From contig JAPDRN010000090.1 in the NCBI GenBank assembly GCA_030247855.1, positions 81,348 through 145,347 on the forward strand: 64,000 nt of DNA. The letters run 5' to 3'. The DNA is from Knufia peltigerae. Taxonomy: Eukaryota > Ascomycota > Eurotiomycetes > Chaetothyriales > Trichomeriaceae. How positions within the stretch are numbered: the stretch's first letter is position 1; every line of letters starts with the position of its first letter. Below, in pieces: positions 10,507-20,672 of the stretch. The notes under the pieces are model-generated. The model saw only the letters and a list, made by a program, of their open reading frames with translations, was not told the DNA's origin and made no database searches. A program made the position numbers and the translations under genes.

Positions 10507-12627
10507 ATGGCAAACATGCCTAGTATCACGAACGGACCTTCTACCACAGTCAATGGCGCTTCTGCTCCATCCATCATGACCGACGATGAACAAGCAGTTC
10601 GAGACCTGAGGAAGGTCATCATCGATATCTGTCGACAGAACGGCGGTGGCCATGGAGGGTCGGCGATTGGGATGGTGCCCCTGGGCGTGGCTCTGTGGTG
10701 CCATACAATGAGATACAATCCAAAGAATACCGACTGGTTCGATCGAGATCGATTCGTGCTGTCGAATGGCCACGCTGCTATGTTCATCTACACCATGTTA
10801 TATGCGACCGGATATCCCGAAATGACGTTAGACGAGTTGAAGCTGTACGGCTCGGCCAAGGCAGTCGACCCGGAGACTGGCAAATGGACGGCCACACTGT
10901 GCCATGGTCATCCTGAACTTGACGTTCCAGGCATCGAAGTCACTACTGGACCGCTTGGTCAAGGGATAGCGAATGCGGTAGGCCTCGCTATCGCCTCGAA
11001 GCACTTGGCAGCAACCTTTAACAAGCCAGGCTACGACATCGTTCGTTCTCGAATCTACTGCGCCACTGGCGATGGATGTCTTCAGGAAGGAGTCGCCCAG
11101 GAGGCCATGGCTCTTGCAGGTCATCTGCAGCTCGATAACCTTGTTCTCTGCTACGACAACAACCAGGTCACCTGTGATGGCCCCCTGGAGTGGATTGTGT
11201 CCGAAGACACCAACGCCAAAATGCGCGCAATAGGATGGAATGTTATCGACGTTTGCACAGGTGATACCTCGGTCGGCGATATTGTCTCAGCGCTGAAGCT
11301 TGCCCGGTCTACCAAGGGGAAGCCTACCTTCATCAACATCCGCACCACAATCGGTTACGGGACGTCCACCGCGGGCACTTTCAAGTCGCATCACGGCACC
11401 TATACTGATGCGGATGCCGCCTTCTACGCGTCTTCCGACGTATCAACCACACATACTCTGTCAGAACAGACAAAAGCGTACCTCGCTGGGTCTGTGGCAA
11501 GAGGCCAAACTCTCGAAGAGAACTGGAATGACCTCCTTGTGGCTTACAATAAAGCTTACCCCACAGAAGCCCAGCTACTGTCCGACCGAATGAACGGCAA
11601 GGTCGACTATGAGACTGTCCTTTCTTCCATTCAAGTTCCCGAGGTCAACCAAGCTACCCGACAATTCAATGGCACCGTCTTCAATACCCTTATGTCACAT
11701 ATTCCAAACCTCATTGCTGGTGGCGCCGACCTTTGGAACAGCAATCAAATGGGCGACCAGTCGTCCCGGATCTTTTCCAGCAGGCACCCAGAGGGCCGCG
11801 TCATTCGTTATGGCATTCGCGAACATGCAATGGCATCCATCTCGAACGGACTAGCGGCCTACAGCCCCGGGACCATCATCCCTATCACGGCGACCTTCTT
11901 TATGTTCTACTTGTACGCAGCACCAGGCGTGCGTATGGGCGCACTAAGCCACCTCAAAGTTATCCATGTGGCCACCCATGACTCGATCGGCGAAGGCCAG
12001 AACGGTCCAACCCACCAGCCTGTCGAACTCGACTCTTTGTATCGAGCAATGCCACACCTGGCGTATATCAGACCCTCGGATGCTGAAGAAGTAATAGGTG
12101 CATGGTCGACCGCTCTAGGTCCCGCAACCAAGGAGATGCCGGTCATCATCTCGCTGGCTAGGGACCCAGCAATCACCGCGATACCAAACACAGATCGAGC
12201 CAAGGTCGCACGAGGCGGATACGTGGTTGTCGAGCAGAGCGATGCCATTGTCACTCTCATTTCTTGCGGCTCGGAACTGCAATTCGCCATAGCGGCGGCG
12301 AAGCAGCTTACAGAGCAGCACAACATTGTGACGCGGGTGGCAAGTATGCCGTGCATCAGACTGTTCGAAACCCAATCTGAGACATACCAGAATGAAGTGC
12401 TCGGGGTAACGGAACATGTGGTCAGCATCGAAGCCTATGTCAGTAGCATGTGGGCAAGGTTTTGTACAGCAAGCGTAGCGATGGATGACTTTGGGTATTC
12501 AGGAGCAGGCATTGAAAACTTCAGGAGGTTTGGCATTGACGATGTCGGGATTGTCAAGAAGGTGAAGGAGCTCCTGCAAATCAGCACATCGGGGAAGGGC
12601 AGAGCAAGATGGAGGTTGTTGAAGTAG
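10507..12627 (+). CDS. Transketolase / dihydroxyacetone synthase-like enzyme
   Basis: Thiamine-diphosphate enzyme moving two-carbon ketol units, 706 aa from ATG 10507; the in-frame TTG at 10504 is not used. Seen in order: GGGHGGSAIGMVPLGVALW (substrate-loop region; dihydroxyacetone synthases have a similar start), VLSNGHAA, GPLGQGIANAVGLA, and the ThDP motif GDGCLQEG..YDNN. The pyrimidine domain carries GIREHAM with the catalytic Glu and HDSIGEGQNGPTHQP. Length matches transketolases. The C-terminus RWRLLK is not a peroxisomal SKL-type signal, unlike methylotrophic-yeast dihydroxyacetone synthase, so a cytosolic location is likely. It is probably a paralogue of the pentose-phosphate transketolase, used with the neighbouring sugar enzymes. 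Ketol acceptor unknown. Confidence 0.87.
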   Translation: MANMPSITNGPSTTVNGASAPSIMTDDEQAVRDLRKVIIDICRQNGGGHGGSAIGMVPLGVALWCHTMRYNPKNTDWFDRDRFVLSNGHAAMFIYTMLYATGYPEMTLDELKLYGSAKAVDPETGKWTATLCHGHPELDVPGIEVTTGPLGQGIANAVGLAIASKHLAATFNKPGYDIVRSRIYCATGDGCLQEGVAQEAMALAGHLQLDNLVLCYDNNQVTCDGPLEWIVSEDTNAKMRAIGWNVIDVCTGDTSVGDIVSALKLARSTKGKPTFINIRTTIGYGTSTAGTFKSHHGTYTDADAAFYASSDVSTTHTLSEQTKAYLAGSVARGQTLEENWNDLLVAYNKAYPTEAQLLSDRMNGKVDYETVLSSIQVPEVNQATRQFNGTVFNTLMSHIPNLIAGGADLWNSNQMGDQSSRIFSSRHPEGRVIRYGIREHAMASISNGLAAYSPGTIIPITATFFMFYLYAAPGVRMGALSHLKVIHVATHDSIGEGQNGPTHQPVELDSLYRAMPHLAYIRPSDAEEVIGAWSTALGPATKEMPVIISLARDPAITAIPNTDRAKVARGGYVVVEQSDAIVTLISCGSELQFAIAAAKQLTEQHNIVTRVASMPCIRLFETQSETYQNEVLGVTEHVVSIEAYVSSMWARFCTASVAMDDFGYSGAGIENFRRFGIDDVGIVKKVKELLQISTSGKGRARWRLLK

Positions 12628-13239
12628 TGGCTCTAGGTAGAATTATGCCAGTGGCTATTAGTGTTAGGAATACATTATCAGGTTTCACTAGGGCTCGAGC
12701 TTCATCCAGTGGAGGATGGTCACAGCTTGCTCTCATGACCCTATGGTGTCAGTCTCGACAGAAATCAAGCAGAGCAAACAACCGGATAGGGGTACCGTTG
12801 AAGCTTTTTTCACAGCTTCTCATAGCCTTGGATTAACCGAAGTCCAAAGTCGGCATTGCACAGGACCAGTTGAGAGCTGATATTTTGCTAACAGTGATAC
12901 TGAAGAGAGCCAGGTTGGCGAGTACTGTCGAGGGCCGATGGACGAGACGCGCTAGCAAGCTGGCCATAACCGAAAGACTCTTCGCCTTTATACATTCTGC
13001 CCGCGCGCATGGCCCGCAACTCGGGTGGAGCAACGGCTCTTTTGAGTGTGAGTTAGGGAGGCTGGCCTTTGCTGCTGGTTCAAAACCCGGGCTAGTGCTA
13101 TTAACTATGGCGCATATTGCATGCTTCTATTCGAGCCATTCAGGAACGCGGTGGATTGCAACTCTACCAGAACTGAGCCTTCCTGGGCACAGTCTCTTTA
13201 CCTCGAACTGCAAGCATCCTCCGCATTCTTCACGTCAGG
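12628..13239. other. Intergenic stretch upstream of the SDR gene
   Basis: The 612 bp hold the 3' side of the transketolase-like gene and the promoter of the SDR gene. No gene is seen. Confidence 0.5.
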
Positions 13240-14022
13240 ATGGCCGGAATACTTCGCAACAAAGTCATTGCCATCACAGGTGCGTCGCAAGGAATTGGGC
13301 GTGCCACGGCACTGGCATGTGCTCGACAAGGCGCCGATCTCGTCCTGCACCACTTGGGGACCGAACAGACGACCTCTGACATCGGGGCGCTACAATCTGA
13401 ACTCAGAGCAATCGATCAATCGCTACGGCACACCTCTTTCAGCGGCGACGTGGTCCTGCCAGAGACCGCGGCCAATTTGGTGGCCGAGGTTGTGGGCAGT
13501 TTTGGCCGTCTTGACGCCCTGATCAACAATGCAGGCATCTGCACATTCTCCGCCTTTCATGACGTTACGCAGGCTCTCTTGGAACGGCATATGTCGGTCA
13601 ACTTCACGGCGGCTTACATGCTCACGCAGGCGGCCACAAAGCAAATGGTGTCCCAGGGGACCGGGGGCAGTGTCGTGTCTATCGCCTCCATTGCAGCCGT
13701 CCAAGGCTCGTCAGCCTTGACGCACTACGCGCCCACCAAGGCGGCCATCCTGGGCATGACTGTCGCCTGCGCGAGCGCCCTGGGCAGACATGGCATTCGG
13801 TTCAACAGCATCTGTCCCGGCACCATCGAGACCACCATGAACAAGGCTCACTTGGACCACAATGGCCAGCGCGAAGTCATGGCGGCGAAGACAGCGCTGG
13901 GCCGTCTGGGCACTCCCGAAGATATCGCCGGAGCAGCCGTCTTCTTCGCCAGCGATCTCAGTTCATACGTCACTGGGCAGTACCTGTTGGTGGACGGCGG
14001 TGCATCAATCCATTATGAGTGA
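13240..14022 (+). CDS. Short-chain dehydrogenase, L-rhamnose-1-dehydrogenase-like
   Basis: Intronless 260-aa classical SDR. The cofactor loop is TGASQGIG, then NNAG at about residues 92-95. The catalytic YxxxK is HYAPTKAA, and the C-terminal signature is YVTGQYLLVDGG. The segment after the second strand, LVLHHLG, is reminiscent of the fungal L-rhamnose-1-dehydrogenases (LRA1 type); this identification comes from memory of the family and is tentative. Otherwise it is a generic sugar or ketone SDR. Fungal LRA1 oxidises L-rhamnose to rhamnonolactone. Later steps of such a route (lactonase, aldolase) have family counterparts 35-43 kb away, but no rhamnonate dehydratase is present here. It runs convergently with the epimerase-like gene. 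Confidence 0.8.
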   Translation: MAGILRNKVIAITGASQGIGRATALACARQGADLVLHHLGTEQTTSDIGALQSELRAIDQSLRHTSFSGDVVLPETAANLVAEVVGSFGRLDALINNAGICTFSAFHDVTQALLERHMSVNFTAAYMLTQAATKQMVSQGTGGSVVSIASIAAVQGSSALTHYAPTKAAILGMTVACASALGRHGIRFNSICPGTIETTMNKAHLDHNGQREVMAAKTALGRLGTPEDIAGAAVFFASDLSSYVTGQYLLVDGGASIHYE

Positions 14023-14493
14023 TGACGATGCACTTTTTGTTGCTGCTGCTCTCGATCACAATGGGGTCACCATCGAACGAAACACCTCTCTCTCTCCTTC
14101 CTCGTCTGGCAGCGAATACATCCAGAGCGATGAGCTGGGATTTAGAGGAAGCCCCAGAGAGCCCCAGGTTATAGGTGCACTGCTGCATTTCCATGCAACC
14201 GTGCTGCGGCTGCGGTACCGAGTGTGTCTTGCATTATTGGTCTGGGAATTGATTAGGATAAACGGCCAAAGAGAGAGCGGGAAGTTTGAGGGCTTTCGAA
14301 ACGGCACAGCTGTCTAGATTCTGGAGTCTCGGCGGATCCTTTACGTGTCATAGTCCTCACGCACAGGTCCCGAGCAAGGCGGAAATAAGATGAATGGAAA
14401 GGACATGTTCAGAATTGACCCTGTTCGAAAAACGAAAGCAATGCATCAAGGACTTTTCAAATAGACATTCTGTCTGCCTCTTCTCTTTTCTGT
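14023..14493. other. Convergent 3' intergenic stretch
   Basis: The 471 bp separate convergent SDR and epimerase-like genes. An open frame running on past the SDR stop looks random and is not called. Confidence 0.5.
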
Positions 14494-15911
14494 TCAAGTT
14501 GACAACACCTTGCCCTGCAATCTTGAACTCTCTGCCTCAAGTATACTGGCAGCCTCCTCCTCAATGCTCCTCTCCTTAGGCGTCCAACCCAGAAATTTTC
14601 TCAATCGCTCCGCCTTTCCCCGTGAATTCAAGCCCCAACTGACGGCTTCGAAGCCGGCTACCCCCAGAGCCTCGTCTTTACCAAGGTGCTTCTCCACGGG
14701 GTTGGCGGGAATGTAGCCTTTGTCCGCCGCAATGGCCGAAATCTTCCTGGCCAGGTCAGCCCAGTCATGCTCGCCGTTCTCGCAGAGATGGTAGCCCTTG
14801 GCGCCCCAGATGTCACCAGACAGGTTTCTGGCCACTGCCGCTTCAGCCAGGAGGACGAAAGCAGCAGCTAGGTCGTAGACGTGGACGTGGTTCCACCTTG
14901 CCTTTCCTGCGCCCACGACGGGAGTGTAGCCCTTTTGGAGTATGAGCTTGCTCAGTTCGTAGACCTGGCGAGACCGTCCAGAGGTGGGACCTCGACCATC
15001 ACCTAAGCGGAGAGTCAGCAGGGGAGGGATTGCTCAACGCATGACAGTTGGAAATCGGCTCCGAAGGACGAAACCAATGACGATCGCACACTTCCTGGGG
15101 CTGCAAGACTTGCCGTAGATGGTGGGCGGGCAAACCAACGCCGTCTTTACCCTGTCCGCATACTTGGTTCCAGCTTCGAGAACGATCTTGTCGACATTAC
15201 GATGGAATGCCTCATCGGGCAGGTGTGTCAGCTCGTCCACTCCACCAAGATCGTTGTACTCCTTGGTCGACCACTCTCCCAAGCGATCATTCTTGGAGTC
15301 GTCATAAGTCAAGATCCCGGTACCGCCCGTGTGCAGCCAGAATCCAGGCTTTGATGGCGCATGGCCCTCGGAGAGGCCGGCAGCAATGGCTCTTGCCGCA
15401 CCTTCGTGGTCCGATGCGTCTGCAGTGTCTGGTTGAATTGGACAATCGGGTCAGAACGCTGTCCGATAAGGTGGGCATCGACAGTAGCTTACGCAGGACG
15501 ATATCTGCCCTTGCACTCTCTGCACGGAGCACGGCCGAATCATCCAGATCACCCAGGACGACGCGAAGCTTGGGATACTGCTGTTGAACTTGGTTCGCCT
15601 TCTCCTGCGTCCTGATCAGGGCAGCTATCAGATGATGTCAGCAAATTTTGGTTTCCGTGTTTCCCACGCAAAAAGCAAACGGACGTCCAAGCTGTGCCGA
15701 TGAGTATGGAAAATCCCAGATGAGGCGAGAGGAAGACAAGCCATATGAAATTTACAAACTCACAGTATTCCCATTCAGGATGTTTCTTGTTCAGTGCATA
15801 GAGGGCATCGCCACCTATATATCCTGTAACTCCGGTGCTGAATTGGAGTCAGCGGGTATAATTATCGAAATCCATCCCTTCGGCCCCGTACATAAACACT
15901 TTGACCGCCAT
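14494..15911 (-). CDS. NAD-dependent epimerase/dehydratase-like protein, five exons with a GC-AG intron
   Basis: Extended-SDR protein of about 349 aa. Exons on the minus strand are 15911-15892, 15837-15764, 15624-15493, 15428-15114 and 15002-14494; all frames join cleanly. The N-terminus reads MAVKVFITGVTGYIGGDAL, the Rossmann TGxxGxxG motif of the epimerase family. HTADASDHEGA and TGGTGIL follow, then CPPTIYG and the C-terminal RKFLGWTPKERSIEEE. Intron 4 begins GCAAGT rather than GTAAGT and ends CTTAG; any GT donor there breaks the frame. The classical YxxxK is not obvious at its normal place, so it may not be a sugar epimerase. This group is often annotated as fungal nucleoside-diphosphate-sugar epimerase without known substrate. 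Confidence 0.85.
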
Positions 15912-17237
15912 GATGAGTGTGACAAGTCCCACTATGTTGCTGTGATTTTCTCTATTCTCCTCGTAGAAGTTATCAGGATAGTCGCTTATTTGGTGAAATT
16001 TAGTTTGTTTTGCTGCATACTAACAATAAAACACCCCCCTGAAGCCCGGATCTTGGCGACCCTGCCGAGGCCATCCAAAATCGCTAGGGACGGAGTCAAT
16101 GACCCCCGGTCAAGCGTTGCGATTCACCAGAATTCCACGTTCAGAAAAGGTTCGACGTCAGGACCGTATGGTCAATGAATCCGAGGCAGATGAGGGTTTT
16201 ACTCTCATAGTTTGTGTTAAGCTAGGCTATTACTGTATCACGACTACCTCGCAGGCTTCAAGAGCTCTGCTCAATTTCTATTCATGTGCAGTAAGACATT
16301 GTTGAGCCAGACTCACAAGTTAGAGGGGGCGCATTGAACGTAAGCAGGAAGCTTCGCCCGGAATCCTTGCGGCTAGAGCCAAGCCTGTTTACGATGCTCA
16401 TTAGGATGAATGTTGACGTTACCTGCGATGGGCGTTCGTGCTACTCTGAACATTGTTATCAACAATGGCCTGGCAAGCGAGTCACAAAGGCTCTTTGCAA
16501 GTGTGCGGGGTGATTCTAACGAATCTGGCAAGGAGCAGCACCCTGTGGAGGAGCTTCTGGGATATGATCAAGCCTTCAACGGGAATCAGATTCCATTACC
16601 GAGCACATTTTTTTGTGGGCCCGGGAGTCGATTCCCTCGGTCTCTACGAAGTACGTCTTCGGGTAACGTGCCACGCCTTTATCCCTTTAGACACCGGGCA
16701 CTCCTCCGGCTACAAGGGCTGTTCGATTCAGCGGTTGCTTTTTCCCGCACTCTACGATCGGCTCCTTGACATCACTATACGGAAAGTCCCCGCTGCATCG
16801 ACTAGGGTGAGTGGCCTTTCAAGCTAATTGAGATCTCCCGCCAACCGTCTATCTAGTCTTACAGATGGGGAAGCATGGAGACCCCTTGAGTGTAATTGCC
16901 CACGTTCCATCAAAACTGGCTTCGCTCCCGATCGCATGAAGTGGAAGCTGAAGTGTATAACCGGGCTTTTGGGGATTGAGGACACATTGGATTATCACGG
17001 GGATTGTCACGGGGTCCCCATGGGGAGAGACGGGTGAATGCTTTATCAGGATGGTGTATTTCAACCCAGTGGCATATGGGAGCATATGGGGCACGGTGTT
17101 TCCCTTGTCTGGATGATTCAGTCAACTCAGGTCAGCTTGTCCTGCTTGCCGCTATCCTCGTCAACACTCTCATTTTTATGCACTTTGTGAGTTCCTCAGA
17201 CCAAAGTCAACTCTGTGGTCCAGATAACCTTGAAAAT
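15912..17237. other. Long stretch without a recognisable gene
   Basis: The 1.3 kb lie between the epimerase-like gene and the broken transporter. Overlapping frames at 16410-16830 are open but match no family I recognise and change frame repeatedly, so they may be decayed coding DNA. A short direct repeat of CACGGGG occurs near 16998-17016. Nothing else is supported. Confidence 0.4.
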
Positions 17238-18921
17238 ATGGGTCTGCTTTCCCTTCAGGGCCGCGGCCCTCGCAGTCGCCATCACCATGACCTGTGGCTT
17301 TTCTTTCATGCTCTTCGGCTCGGATCAGGGTGTCTTCGGCGGCATCTTGAACGACCCGGCGTTTGCCAATCAGTTCAAGAACCCAAGTCCGACGATTCAA
17401 GGCCAGATTGTATCGACCTATGACATTGGCTGCATCATCGGCGCCATCATATCCATCTATTGTGGTGACAAGCTGGGTCGCCGCAAGTCAATTGCCATGT
17501 CGTGTGCCTTTGTCATTGTCGGAGGCCTTTTGCAAGCATCTTCTTTCTACCTGCCACACATGATTGTTGGCCGGATCATTGCCGGTCTGGGGATCGGGCA
17601 AAGCACAGCCGTTGTGCCCATGTGGCGAGCTGAGACCAGCAAGGCAGAGCACCGCGGCAAGCTTGTTGCTCTCCAAATGGTCATGGTGATATTCGGAATT
17701 GATCTGACCAGTTGGATCAATCTAGGAATGACTTATGTATACGCAAACGAAGACAGCCGGCGCTTCCCCATCGCGATGCAATGCTTCTGGGCCTTCGTCA
17801 CGCTCGGACTGCTTGCCTGCACGGTGGAATCTCCTCGGTGGCTTTGCTACAAGGAAAGACACGCGGAAGCCCAGGTGGTGCTAGCCCGCCTTGCTGCCAA
17901 AGACCGCGAAGACCAGTCGGTCAAAATCGAGCTAAAGATCATCAGCGACGCCATTGCAGCCGAAAAAGCTGGCGGAGCCATTGGATGGCGTGAGTTCTTT
18001 TCGAGCGGTGAGCAGCAGAACTTTCGGCGCCTTGTTTTGGGCGCCGGTACATCCGTCTTCAGCAGATGGGGGGGATCAACGTGGTAAGCATCGAGATCCA
18101 AACTGATTACCTTCCATTGTCTTAAAGTCAGCCGGTTTCTGCTCGCAATACTGACAGCAACTCCACCATAAAGGGCAGGTTGTATGCTATTTTCCGGTGA
18201 TCCTGACCAAGTCCTTTGGCTTCAGCAACAGGCTTGCCCTGATCCTGTCAGCCATCGACTTCATTTGCCTCTGCGTTTGGGGTTCCGTGATCATGCTACT
18301 GATTGATCGCTTCGGACGTGTCCCCCTCATGCTGTTTGGGTCTATTGGGTGCGGGATACGCTTCACCCTTACCACCATCGGTCTCGATATTGGAACAAAT
18401 GCCAGCTGCGCCGTGGCTGTGTCGTTCATGTTTGGATACCATCTCTTCTACGTAAGCCAGGTCTCTCCTTTTCAAAGTCCTCAAAAGTCCCGAAACTGAC
18501 ATCTTCACTTGATCCCAGGGTCTCTCTTACCTGACCATTCCATCCTTATACCCCTCTCGAAATCAACTCATCACGGATGCGCAGCATTGGTAACAGTGCT
18601 GCCATGGATACGAACTGGATTTTCGTGTACGTCGTGGTAATCATGATCCCCAGCACCATCGCAAACATCTCCTGGAGGTTTTATATCATCTTCGCCGTAC
18701 TCAACTTTGCTTGGTTCCCCATCGTCTGGTTCTTCTACATCGAAACCAAAGGCCTGTCCTTGGAAGAAGTCGACCGCATGTTCAAGATCAAGTATCACGC
18801 TGGCAAGAACATGAGCTACAAAGAGGCAGCGCGCTTGTCGAAGGAGGAGACTGAGGAATATAAGAAACAGGGGACAGAAGGTGGCGACAAAGTCGTGGTG
18901 GCCGAGGTCGAGGAGATGTAG
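17238..18921 (+). pseudogene. MFS sugar transporter, frame-broken
   Basis: Relic of a 12-helix sugar-porter carrier. Conserved pieces appear in order: AITMTCGFSFMLFG, GDKLGRRKS, RIIAGLGIGQ, ESPRWL, DRFGRVP and the terminal IETKGLSLEEVDRMF. Three frame breaks are seen. The first is near 17268, where the likely start MGLLSLQGRG is out of frame with LAVAITM. The second is at 18060/18061, where one base is missing before CAGATGGGG and the text falls from TSVF into an early stop. The third is near 18558, where one base is extra in YPS/EINSSRMRS. Introns at 18090-18179 and 18452-18519 still splice if the breaks are ignored. It is either a pseudogene or carries clustered assembly errors. The first break could alternatively hide a missed 5' exon. 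Confidence 0.75.
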
Positions 18922-19559
18922 CTTGCGTGAACCATCTAACATGAATGAGTACGTCAAACTGACGAGGCTGACAACCCTATTTTGTTGTGGTGGGATTGTC
19001 TTCGTGGGCGTCTCCTTCATGTGGGTTGCGTGTCTCTCGAAGGGGGCCGAGAGCTCGGAGCTGTTCAACCACTGCTTGTGCTATCAAGGCGTGGTCGATG
19101 CAGCCCTAGCTAATCCCCGGCGAGCGCGAGCCGCATGAGCGCAAATCTCTGTCGGAACACTTGGGGTCACCATGTTTCAAGAGGACTCGCACGTTTGATG
19201 CAGGCTTTTCGCATAAGAAACTTCTCTAAGTATTAAAATCATAAAACTCTATACTGGCCTTATTCGCTTCTTTTTTATAATCTTGTTTAGTTACTTTTTT
19301 ATCTTACAGTTTCCTCAAAAGAGCACTCGTTATCAGGGCAACTTATACAGAGTGTTATCTAGAGTCTCTCTATGACGATTCATGCGGCCATCAGAATGAC
19401 CTCATCCGGAGGAAGATTTACCCTCGTTTTCACCATTCAGACAAACAGAGAATGGCCTCTTAGTGACCAAGGGCAGACTCGTCAGTTCATCATGATATTG
19501 GACCCCTGACTATTACTCCGCTATTTTCCGCGCCGTCTAACAAGTGCAGCCTCGCAGCC
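18922..19559. other. Convergent intergenic stretch with an AT-rich patch
   Basis: This lies between the transporter pseudogene and the Rds1-like gene. Positions 19201-19320 are markedly AT-rich compared with the surroundings, which could be a 3' UTR region or a worn repeat. No coding signal is seen. Confidence 0.4.
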
Positions 19560-20672
19560 TCAACCAGAAGTGTAGATTTCAGACAAGACGGCTGGGCTCT
19601 GCGGGAGAATCAGAGGGCCGGCGACCACACTTTCCTTGGTCGGTGCACCTTCCGCATCCGCTATGATGGCAATGATAATGCCCAGGGCATCAAAGGACTC
19701 GGGGATAGTGGTAGAATTGTGCTCCGTGTCGAAGGGGACCGAGATGTTGCTGACACCGTGGAAGAAGACGGCATGGTAGTCCTTATCCGCAAAACGAGGC
19801 TGGTTGTCAGGTTGAGTGAAGCTTACGACAAGCTCTGAGCCCGGGAGAATTGACTTGGTCCCTTTGGCCGGAGTCATTTGAGGTAGATGCTGGCGTGGCG
19901 AGGGGAATACCGGATTCTGTGGCGGACAAGAGCCCTCGACGACCCATTCGTTGGTGAAGTCGAGAATCTGGTTGGCGTAGGGAAAAATGGTGTCCGAGGG
20001 GCCGGCAAAAGGGGCCGAGTTCCAATTCTCGATCAGGGACCAGGTGTTGTGGCGGGATTCGGTGGCGGCGATGGCGACGAGAGCGGCGCGAGAAGTGTCT
20101 AGTCGAGCCTGGAGTTCGAGACCCGTGAGGAACGCCATGCTGGAAATCTCGATGATGGTCTGAAGGACGAGGAAAGAGGCGGGGTCGTCGTACGGAAAAG
20201 CATATAGACATGCTCCTGGTTTGATCGAGGTGGGGGAGATCTGATCCTGGAAGATGCGGAGGTGGCCTGCTTCGTTGTCCCGGATCTGTTGGATACGTTC
20301 GTAGGTGGTGTTTGGAAAGCCCGCCTCCATGAACGAGGAGGCGTTGAAGCGTTCGACACCTTGCTGGTAGAAAGAGAAAATGATCCATTCAGCAGACAGG
20401 AGATTCTGAAACAGCAGGTCGTCGGCGCCAGGAGGGCCGGTGGTGATGTTGAGCACTGCACCTGTGATGTTTCCAGGGAAAGGGCGTGCGGTTCCATTGT
20501 ACGTGGCGTAGACATCTGACTCTCCTGGTGTTGGACCGTAGGATGGATCAGAGAGCTGCGATGGGCCTGGAGGCGTAGATGAGGCCGATGAGGATGATAC
20601 AATCGCCGGAGCACACAGCCCTAAGCCATATAGCATGGCGGAAACGAGGATAGCCTTTCTCATGACAGCCAT
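19560..20672 (-). CDS. Rds1-like secreted ferritin-fold stress protein
   Basis: Intronless 370-aa protein. The N-terminus (MAVMRKAILVSAMLYGLG) is a typical signal peptide, followed by a Ser/Pro-rich segment. The ferritin-like helical domain occupies about residues 80-240, with E in LLSAEWIIFSFYQQGVERF, D/E-x-x-H in IRDNEAGHLRIF and E-x-x-H-N in AATESRHNTW, which could bind metal. Several N-x-S/T sites fit secretion. The family is named after S. pombe Rds1, a stress-responsive protein; the molecular function in filamentous fungi is unproven. It is divergent from the Zn2Cys6 gene at 21442. Confidence 0.87.
   Translation of the reverse strand: MAVMRKAILVSAMLYGLGLCAPAIVSSSSASSTPPGPSQLSDPSYGPTPGESDVYATYNGTARPFPGNITGAVLNITTGPPGADDLLFQNLLSAEWIIFSFYQQGVERFNASSFMEAGFPNTTYERIQQIRDNEAGHLRIFQDQISPTSIKPGACLYAFPYDDPASFLVLQTIIEISSMAFLTGLELQARLDTSRAALVAIAATESRHNTWSLIENWNSAPFAGPSDTIFPYANQILDFTNEWVVEGSCPPQNPVFPSPRQHLPQMTPAKGTKSILPGSELVVSFTQPDNQPRFADKDYHAVFFHGVSNISVPFDTEHNSTTIPESFDALGIIIAIIADAEGAPTKESVVAGPLILPQSPAVLSEIYTSG

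Noticed and set aside
13060..13090. GGTTCAAAACCC-like word resembling a tRNA T-arm
   Set aside because: No acceptor, D or anticodon stems fold around it.
14019..14317. ORF running on after the SDR gene in another frame
   Set aside because: Overlaps the SDR stop and has no conserved motif; likely part of the 3' UTR.
16410..16827. Two overlapping plus-strand ORFs before the broken transporter
   Set aside because: Open in two frames at once with no family match. Perhaps decayed coding DNA, but not supportable as a gene.
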